DNA of 64,000 nt. Source: an uncultured Paracoccaceae bacterium (lineage in GTDB: Bacteria > Pseudomonadota > Alphaproteobacteria > Rhodobacterales > Rhodobacteraceae). A program made the position numbers and the translations under genes. How positions within the stretch are numbered: the stretch's first letter is position 1; each line of letters starts with the position of its first letter. Location of the stretch: the NCBI GenBank assembly GCA_947489445.1, contig CANLDN010000003.1, positions 248,001 through 312,000 of the forward strand, given 5' to 3'. Under the pieces are notes generated by a model. It made no database searches, was not told where the DNA came from, and saw nothing but the letters and a program-made list of their open reading frames with translations. This document shows positions 48,548 through 55,845 of the stretch, one piece after another.

Positions 48548-49246
48548 ATGCGATTGCTGGATCATATGGCCCTTTTGACACCGCTGGATTGGTGTGCCGC
48601 GACACTTATAATTGTGTCTTGGTTTACAATTGGTTGGTGGATCGAGCATCCGGGTGCCAAGCGCCCTTCGGTCACTGTTTTGATGGGAGAACATCGGCGC
48701 GCGTGGATGAAGGTTTTTGTGGCGCGCGACCCGCGAATTTTTGACAGCCAAATTCTTGCCAGCTTGCGGCAGGGGACATCGTTTTTCGCATCGACTTGTC
48801 TTTTGGCGATCGGAGGCGTTTTGGCGCTTGTCGGGAATACGGCGCCTTTGCAAGGTGTTGCGGCGGAAGTGTCGGAAATGCCGGTGCCGGTGCTGATCTG
48901 GCAATTGAAACTGGGACTGGTGGCACTGTTTCTGACCAATGCGTTTCTAAAGTTTGTCTGGGCCAACAGGGTCTTTGGCTATTGCGCGGTGATTATGGCA
49001 GCAGTCCCGAATGATCCCGACGATTCAAAGGCTTACCCGCTCGCCGCCAAGGCGGCAGAGCTGAATATCCGGGCCGCGGTCAACTTTAACCGTGGGTTGC
49101 GCGGTATGTATTTCGCGCTGGGCGCGCTGGCGTGGTTGTTTGGGGCATGGGCGTTGATTGCATCCACCCTGATTGTGGTCTGGATCGTCTGGTCACGGGA
49201 ATTTGCGTCGCTTCCGCGCCGTATTCTGCTAAAGGAGGATACATGA
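48548..49246 (+). CDS. DUF599 family membrane protein
   Basis: 232 aa; WWIEHPGAKRPSVTVLMGEHRRAWMKVFVARDPRIFDSQILASLRQGTSFFASTCLLAIGG. Confidence 0.88.
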   Translation: MRLLDHMALLTPLDWCAATLIIVSWFTIGWWIEHPGAKRPSVTVLMGEHRRAWMKVFVARDPRIFDSQILASLRQGTSFFASTCLLAIGGVLALVGNTAPLQGVAAEVSEMPVPVLIWQLKLGLVALFLTNAFLKFVWANRVFGYCAVIMAAVPNDPDDSKAYPLAAKAAELNIRAAVNFNRGLRGMYFALGALAWLFGAWALIASTLIVVWIVWSREFASLPRRILLKEDT

Positions 49247-49581
49247 AATATGCCTTTGTTTTGAGCCTGTTGGCCGCTCCCGCCCTTGCCGATACGTCCG
49301 TTATCGAAGACGTCAGCATCAGCGGCGATCGCGTCAGCGTGACCCTGTCGCATCCCGATACCGGTTGGGATCATTACGCCGATGGGTGGGAGGTGCTGGA
49401 TGCCGATGGCAACAGCCTTGGTGTGCGGGTGTTGGCGCATCCGCATGTGACCGAACAGCCCTTTACCCGGTCGCTGGGCGGGGTGCAGATACCTGATGGG
49501 GCAACATCGGTTTTTGTCCGCACCCGCTGCAATGTCGATGGGTGGTCGGATGACCTGTTCGAGGTCGTGCTGACCAAGTGA
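49243..49581 (+). CDS. Hypothetical secreted protein
   Basis: MKYAFVLSLLAAPALADTSVIEDVSISGDRVSVTLSHPDTGWDHYADGWEV; strong SD AAAGGAGG upstream. Confidence 0.8.
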   Translation: MKYAFVLSLLAAPALADTSVIEDVSISGDRVSVTLSHPDTGWDHYADGWEVLDADGNSLGVRVLAHPHVTEQPFTRSLGGVQIPDGATSVFVRTRCNVDGWSDDLFEVVLTK

Positions 49582-49670
49582 GGACGCAACGTTCGGTGGC
49601 TGGTTTGGCCGGTCTTCGGCCAAGACGTTCTAAAATCCCTTAATACGCTGATTTTCATGGCTGATGCACG

Positions 49671-49750
49671 ATGCAGAACCCATGCAGAAACCATGTGTAA
49701 ACCATGCGCATGATCATATGTATCGGGCCGGGTTAATGCAGCGCACGGTA
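49671..49750 (-). repeat. Copy B of ~80-bp dispersed repeat
   Basis: Reverse complement TACCGTGCGCTGCATTAACCCGGCCCGATACATATGATCATGCGCATGGTTTACACATGGTTTCTGCATGGGTTCTGCAT; 69/80 identical to copy A. Confidence 0.85.
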
Positions 49751-49879
49751 TGAAACGTTAAATAAGCATGAAGCGTTGGCGGCGGTTGGTGAGGTGAAAC
49801 CCCACCTTACCGATCAACGTGTTGAAGGTCAGAGTGCCTTGCCGTCCCGGCCATGACATTAGTGAGCGGACCCGGAGGT

Positions 49880-51175
49880 TTAGTCGTCCGCCTCTGCGTT
49901 AATAGGTCTGGACATATTTTCAAACCCGCTGATCGCAGCGATGTAGTCGTCCGACATCAGCAGTTCCGTCAAAGCATCCGGGCCATCGCCCATCGCGGTT
50001 GTCAGCTGTTCAACGGCGTCCTGATAGGGGACAGATGTCTGTGGGTCGGGGCGCGGCGAAGACGCGGGGATCGCGTCGGATGCAGGCAATTCCGCGATCA
50101 TGCTCGTCGCGATTGCCGCCCATTCGAAGGGGCTTTCAATTTCGCTATTGTTACCGATCGCTTCGAACGCATTCACAGGTGCTGCGACGTCCAGGCCAAG
50201 GCCGTCTGACACTAGATCGACCACGTTCGCCCAGTCCGCGCCAGTGTTGCTGTCGCGCAGGCCCATTTCAATCAGGGTGTTTGTGATCATCATCATCGTA
50301 TTGGCCAATTCTGCCATGGTTTCTGCAACCTGTTCAGCAGAACCATCGGGGACCGACATGTCATCATCGTCGAATTCGTCATCGTCGTCGAACTCGTAAT
50401 CGTCAAAGTCGTCATCAACTTCGTAGTCGTCATTTTCTGCCAGGCCCGCGATAACGCCGTCATCGGTTGCTGAATTGAAGCCTTCCTTGGTTGCCTTTCC
50501 TTCGGCGACCATCGCGTCGTTTCCTGTGGCGTTGCCCATGGCAATCATCAAATCACCAGTCACTTCAGCCGTTTTTGCGGTAACGGCGTCCGACGCGGTC
50601 ATACCTTCGGGCGGCGGCATGGCGCCGCTCGACGTTTTTATGATTTCGCCAGCGGCCTTCAACATCTGGCCCATCAGAACCATTGTATTGTCGCCTTGCA
50701 TGGTGCCGGTCGCATCCAGCCCTTGACCCATCATGGACATGACTTCGCCAGCTTCGCTGGCCTTTTCGGCCGTGAAACCGTCCATATTTTCTTGGTATGA
50801 CCCAGCGGCAGCTGACAGGATCATCTCTGCCATTGGGTTGCCAGATGCATTGGCAGCGGCGAACGCGCCCGATAACGATTGAAGCGCGTTTTGATAGCTG
50901 ATGATATCAGCGTCTGCGGCGTTATAGGTCGGACCGTTTGATCCGGCGTTCACGCTGATCCCATTCGTCGTGGGATACATGGTTGCCGGATCGGGTGCTA
51001 TGCCTGGCGGCATTGGCAGGCCACTGTTTGGAGACAGCACGGAGCGCGCGCGGATATCGCTTGGTTCGGGGATATTGAGCCCTGCGCTGCCGCGAAGCTG
51101 TGGCGCAAAATCGGCGACATCCGCCATCATGTTCAAATCTTGTATGCTGCGTGAAGCTAAGTCGGCCGGGCCCAT
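49880..51175 (-). CDS. Hypothetical protein with acidic low-complexity linker
   Basis: 431 aa; internal ENDDYEVDDDFDDYEFDDDDEFDDDDMS; no recognised family. Confidence 0.7.
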   Translation of the reverse strand: MGPADLASRSIQDLNMMADVADFAPQLRGSAGLNIPEPSDIRARSVLSPNSGLPMPPGIAPDPATMYPTTNGISVNAGSNGPTYNAADADIISYQNALQSLSGAFAAANASGNPMAEMILSAAAGSYQENMDGFTAEKASEAGEVMSMMGQGLDATGTMQGDNTMVLMGQMLKAAGEIIKTSSGAMPPPEGMTASDAVTAKTAEVTGDLMIAMGNATGNDAMVAEGKATKEGFNSATDDGVIAGLAENDDYEVDDDFDDYEFDDDDEFDDDDMSVPDGSAEQVAETMAELANTMMMITNTLIEMGLRDSNTGADWANVVDLVSDGLGLDVAAPVNAFEAIGNNSEIESPFEWAAIATSMIAELPASDAIPASSPRPDPQTSVPYQDAVEQLTTAMGDGPDALTELLMSDDYIAAISGFENMSRPINAEADD

Positions 51176-51423
51176 TGGTCATTCTCCAACAATTACATAT
51201 TCACCGGTATCTTTCCCACAAGGTGCCATTTTCCGCGATACGCAAGAACAGCACGAGGGGCGTCCGGATATACGATAAGCGGCGCGTAACTACTTAGTGC
51301 GGCTACGTATGCGGATCGTTTGGGTCAGCGATTTCTGGTGCGTGAACAGTGGACCCCAAAACCCGCGCGGTCGAGTGCGGGACTGGGGCCTTATGAAGGG
51401 TCTTAGGGGATGTCCCGCCGTTC

Positions 51424-52137
51424 CTATGCGGCCGCACTAAACCCTATTTGGCCCTCGTGTAGAAAACATGTTTTGTCGAATAGCGCGATATCGACCGGGT
51501 TAGGTAGCCGGATATCGGAGCTGTCGGGCATGTCCTTGCCCTTATGTTCGAAAGCGCGGTCAATCTGCGAAATAATGACAATGATGCATCCCGTGGCCTT
51601 TGCATGCGCGCCAAGCAGGCTGATCTGGTCACAAAGGGCGGGGTTGCTTCTTTTCTGATCAAGCAGTTGCAGATAGTCGATGACGATAAATGCGTTGCCG
51701 GGATTGTTGCCCTGATGATCAATGATATAGCGCGCGCAAATGTCGTCGGAGGTGTCTACGATCATGGTGTCGGCCAGTTCCCCAGCATCCAGTCCAATCG
51801 CAGCAAAACGGTGCAGAACATCCGTAACATTGTAATCCAACGTGAAAAAGTAGCTGTCCCGCCGCCCTTGCTGGGCCAATGCGGCAAGCTCTAACCCCAG
51901 AAGGGTTTTGCCATGACCAGGGCGCGCCCCGAGCAGCAACATATCACCGGGGCATAATCCGTTCAGCACACGCTTTGCCGGGTGCCGGACCGGCGCACTG
52001 GATGCAAGATGGCCCCAGCTGCGAAAGCCTTCTGCGATGGCAATTTGATCAAGTGCTGCATGGTGCGGCATGCCGTTGTCTTTTGCCAGCCGCTTGGCCT
52101 TGCGTTTTAGTATGAAGATGGGGGATGAGAATCGCAT
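51424..52137 (-). CDS. Stand-alone DnaB-like helicase C-terminal-type ATPase
   Basis: LCPGDMLLLGARPGHGKTLLGLELAALA (Walker A), NAFIVIDYLQLLDQKR (Walker B), ATGCIIVIISQIDRAFE. Confidence 0.75.
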   Translation of the reverse strand: MRFSSPIFILKRKAKRLAKDNGMPHHAALDQIAIAEGFRSWGHLASSAPVRHPAKRVLNGLCPGDMLLLGARPGHGKTLLGLELAALAQQGRRDSYFFTLDYNVTDVLHRFAAIGLDAGELADTMIVDTSDDICARYIIDHQGNNPGNAFIVIDYLQLLDQKRSNPALCDQISLLGAHAKATGCIIVIISQIDRAFEHKGKDMPDSSDIRLPNPVDIALFDKTCFLHEGQIGFSAAA

Positions 52138-52436
52138 TGGGACCGTCCTCTTTTCGCGTGTTTTCCGCAATCCCTCCTTATGCGTGAACCCGAACAGATT
52201 TGGTTCAAATGAAAGATGCCCTGCATGTTGGATGCTGCCCCGATGGAGGGGGGAGGCCCGAGCGATGCCAAGTCAATATTATCATTTCGGTGATCCCCGC
52301 GCAAACTGGTTTGCGTTATGCGTGGGTCCGACCAATCATGCGCATATGCTGCCAATCGGCCCGTATTGCCCATATTGTTGCCGTATTCATCGGTAAAACA
52401 ACGACAGGTTACAGATGATCAGATTGGTACGACATG

Positions 52437-52799
52437 GCGAACACGGAACAGGACGAGGATTGCGTTTCCAAAAAACCATGGAGCGAGGTGCTGAGCCGGT
52501 CGCTGAAGCTGTTCACGTTCAACGCCGCCCGCGAAGGGGGTAAATCCTTTGGTCGGGTGGTGTTCTATATCATTCTTGGCGTCATCGTGCTGCTTGTGGC
52601 GACATATATCATCGACAGCCTGACCGGTTGGTTTAGTAGCTGGTTTGATTTCTGGCCGTTCAATCGTGGTCAAGACGCTGTTGAGATCGAAGAAAAACGT
52701 CGCTGGTGGCAATGGCGATCGGGCGATGTCGAGGCGCCCGTTGCAACACCTGTCGACGGTGAAGTGAAATGGTATTGCCGATGGAATCCGATTTGTTGA
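52437..52799 (+). CDS. Hypothetical small membrane protein
   Basis: ANTEQDEDCVSKKPWSEVLSRSLKLFTFNAAREGGKSFGRVVFYIILGVIVLLVATYIID. Confidence 0.6.
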   Translation, partial: ANTEQDEDCVSKKPWSEVLSRSLKLFTFNAAREGGKSFGRVVFYIILGVIVLLVATYIIDSLTGWFSSWFDFWPFNRGQDAVEIEEKRRWWQWRSGDVEAPVATPVDGEVKWYCRWNPIC

Positions 52800-52969
52800 T
52801 CTGACGCTTGGTCTCGCGGAGAACTGATGATGTATGCAGACGCAGCTATCATTCGCGGTCTTGGCTCTTCTGAGTGAATAGCAGTCATTTCGTGTCCAGA
52901 TATTCGATACAAAGATTGCGCAAGAATCGGTATGACGCCTCAAACCTGGAGGTCTAACAAGGCTCAAAA

Positions 52970-53701
52970 TTGGAGCCTGAAGTGACACATTTCTTATTGA
53001 TACACGGCAGCTGGCATGGCGCGTGGTGCTGGTACAAAGTAGCACCGCGATTAGAAGAAATGGGGCATTCGGTCGTCGTTCCAAATCTTCTTGGAAGAGG
53101 CGCAAACAAAAGGTTGTCTCAGTTTATCAGCCTCAGAGCGATGGTTCGTGACATAGGGACGCGCCTGAGACAGGATCAAAAAACGACTATTGTCGTCCAC
53201 AGTCGTTATGGCATTCTGGCCGCCGCAATTTCGGAGATGTTCCCCGAACAAATCGAACGTGTCGTCTATTTGGCATCTTATATGATACCCAACCAAAAAA
53301 GGGCCGCCAGCTACTTTAGAGCGGACACGGGATCGGTTCTGACGCCTTATGTTACCGTCAGCCAGACGGGTTTGTGGGATGAACTTCATCCCGACATTTA
53401 CCGAGAGGGATTGTACCACGATTGTTCTGACGAGGACGTCATGCTTGCAAGCAATCTACTTTGTCGCGAGCCTTTAAGGCCCGCGTTAGCAAAGCTGAAT
53501 CTTTCGGATGAACGATATGGCAGCATTCCACGTGCTTACATTCGCCTTACGGAAGACCGCGCCGTAACATTGCAGTTGCAAGACAAATGCATCGATGAGG
53601 TCGGCGTTGATCGCGTTGAAAACATAAAATCCAGCCACTCGGCTTATTTTTCTAAACCAGTCGAATTGTCAGAGAAGATCCAGTCAATTTGCAGAACATG
53701 A
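52970..53701 (+). CDS. Alpha/beta hydrolase (plant-esterase/methylesterase-like)
   Basis: FLLIHGSWHGAWCWYKVAPRLEEMGHSVVVPNLLGRG; start TTG 52970 or GTG 52982. Confidence 0.78.
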   Translation: MEPEVTHFLLIHGSWHGAWCWYKVAPRLEEMGHSVVVPNLLGRGANKRLSQFISLRAMVRDIGTRLRQDQKTTIVVHSRYGILAAAISEMFPEQIERVVYLASYMIPNQKRAASYFRADTGSVLTPYVTVSQTGLWDELHPDIYREGLYHDCSDEDVMLASNLLCREPLRPALAKLNLSDERYGSIPRAYIRLTEDRAVTLQLQDKCIDEVGVDRVENIKSSHSAYFSKPVELSEKIQSICRT

Positions 53702-53778
53702 TGCTATTCAGCCGCGGGCCAGAAAAACCAGCGAATGTCCGGTGGTTTTGGACTCCATAGAGACATAAGCCTCTCTTG

Positions 53779-55845
53779 CTAGCGCCGCCCCTCGCGCAGC
53801 CAGGCGCCGACGATCAGGACTGATGCAAGTAGCAGCCACGCCCAAGCCGGTAAAATCGGCGTGATGCTGATATCAGCGGTCCGGTAGGCCCCGCGTGGCG
53901 TGATCCCGATCCAGCCACGCCCTGTTGCGGGCCGTCCTTCGCGGACGGTGCGGATATTGATGTCACCTTCAGAGATGGCATGGATGCCGCCGCCGGTGCC
54001 TGCGACCAGGGGGGTCAGTATGTCGGCGGATGCGATCGTTTGCTCAAACTCGCGCGGGGCTGCCGGGCCGAGGGCGATGACGCTGGTTTCAGTTCCGTCA
54101 TCCAGCCTGTAAAGCCCGATTTCGGGGGCTTCCCAGAGGGTTTCGAACCGTCCGGGCGAAACTTCTTCAAGGCTGAGCACCGTTTGCGTGCCGTCGGGAT
54201 GTGTCACGGTGACATCCCCGGTATCCACGTCCAGCGTGCGCCGGATGACCCGCATGGTTTGGCCTGTGGGTTCGACCCACAACGCCTCTTCTTCAAGCTC
54301 GGGTTCTTTCATCATCCAATGGGCCAGACGCCGCAGCAGTTCGAGCTGCGGCCCGCCGCCTTCATACCCCCGATCCCAGAGCCAGGATTGGTCCGAGGCG
54401 ATCAGCGATACCCGCCCTTCGCCGATCCGGTTGAGGATCAAAAGCGGCCTGTCGTCGAGGCCGGACATGACGGTGGTGGCTTCCTCTGGCACCAGAACGT
54501 CGATCAGGCGGAACCAGCGCCCCCAGCCGGGCCCGTCGCCGTCGGCATTGGGCGACAGCGCATCCAGCCCTTCGGTGACGGGATGCCGCTGCCCGATATC
54601 GGTGATTTGGGGTATAAAGCCTTCCTCAAACACCCGCGCGGTCGGTGCGCCGGGCAGGATGTTCCCAAGCGGTGAGCGGTAGATGCTTTCGGCGGCCCCG
54701 TATTCCGGGCCGGATGAGATCAGCACAGCGCCACCCTGTTCCACATATTGCCGAATATTGTCGAGATATTCGCTGGGCAGGATGCCCCGCCGCCGATAGC
54801 GGTCAAAGATGATCAGGTCGAAATCATTGATCTTTTCAAGGAACAGCTCGCGCGTCGGGAAGGCGATGAGGGAGAGTTCATTGACCGGCACGCCGTCTTG
54901 TTTTTCGGGCGGGCGCAGGATGGTGAAATGCACCAGATCGACAGAGGCATCGGATTTCAGCAGGTTCCGCCATGTCCGTTCGCCGGGGTGCGGTTCGCCT
55001 GACACCAGCAACACGCGGAGCCGGTCGCGCACGCCGTTGATTTGCACGACTGCACTGTTGTTGCGATTGGTGAGCTCGCCCTCCACTTCCGGGATTGAGA
55101 ATTGCAGCACGTTCATTCCGCCATGGGGCAATTCAATCGGCAGGTCGATATCCTGACCAATGGGGACGGGCAGGGTGAGCGGGGTTTCACCATCGATGGA
55201 GATCGACAGGATGACACTGTCGGTTTCGGGTGCTGCGCCCTGATCTTCGATGCGCAGTGTCAGGCTGACCTGTTCACCAAGGATCGCAAAGGCGGGTGCG
55301 TTTGACACCACAAGTCGCCGGTCCCAGTCGTCAGGTTCGCCGGTCAGCAATGTATGCATTGGTGCAGGCAAGCGTGGTGCGCGTTCGAGATCGTGCAGCC
55401 GCCCATCGGTGGCAAGGATGATCCCAGCGATGCGCGCTTGTGGCTCTTCGGCAAGCGCCTCTGACAGTGCTGTCATCAGGGCCGTGCCTATATCGCCTTC
55501 ACCATCGCCAAGCGTGACAGTACGCAGTTCTGTATTGGGCTGGCGGGCCAATTCAGCTTCGATATTGGCGATGGCGGCAGCATTTTGGGCCGGGCGGCTA
55601 CTGATCCGCTGGCTTGCACTTTCGTCAACGACGAGCATCACGATATCGGTCAGCGGTTCGCGATCTTCCTGCTGGATGGCGGGGTTGGCGAGTGCCGCCA
55701 GCAAGGCGAGGCCAGCAAGGCCGCGCAACCACCAGCCGGGCAATTTGCGCCAGATAGCAAGGCCAAGGGCGATGGCCGCGATGGCCACCACACCGTAAAA
55801 GGCTATCATCGGCAGGAGTGGATCGAGGATCAGCGTGCCCGTCAT
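53779..55845 (-). CDS. Large membrane protein with GATase1/VWA-like features, partner of DUF4159 gene
   Basis: 688 aa; N-terminal TM pair; LIIFDRYRRRGILPSEYLDNIRQYVEQGGAVLISSGPEYG; C-terminal TM. Confidence 0.75.
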   Translation of the reverse strand: MTGTLILDPLLPMIAFYGVVAIAAIALGLAIWRKLPGWWLRGLAGLALLAALANPAIQQEDREPLTDIVMLVVDESASQRISSRPAQNAAAIANIEAELARQPNTELRTVTLGDGEGDIGTALMTALSEALAEEPQARIAGIILATDGRLHDLERAPRLPAPMHTLLTGEPDDWDRRLVVSNAPAFAILGEQVSLTLRIEDQGAAPETDSVILSISIDGETPLTLPVPIGQDIDLPIELPHGGMNVLQFSIPEVEGELTNRNNSAVVQINGVRDRLRVLLVSGEPHPGERTWRNLLKSDASVDLVHFTILRPPEKQDGVPVNELSLIAFPTRELFLEKINDFDLIIFDRYRRRGILPSEYLDNIRQYVEQGGAVLISSGPEYGAAESIYRSPLGNILPGAPTARVFEEGFIPQITDIGQRHPVTEGLDALSPNADGDGPGWGRWFRLIDVLVPEEATTVMSGLDDRPLLILNRIGEGRVSLIASDQSWLWDRGYEGGGPQLELLRRLAHWMMKEPELEEEALWVEPTGQTMRVIRRTLDVDTGDVTVTHPDGTQTVLSLEEVSPGRFETLWEAPEIGLYRLDDGTETSVIALGPAAPREFEQTIASADILTPLVAGTGGGIHAISEGDINIRTVREGRPATGRGWIGITPRGAYRTADISITPILPAWAWLLLASVLIVGAWLREGRR

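Noticed and set aside
50345-50450. GAT/GAC-rich low-complexity stretch as possible DNA tandem repeat
   Set aside because: It is explained by the acidic Asp/Glu linker of the 49880-51175 CDS; no regular repeat unit
53980-54675. 231-aa plus-strand ORF (also 57066-57611, 58072-58671, 59851-60513)
   Set aside because: Antisense to the DUF4159/MoxR cluster genes that have clear domain motifs
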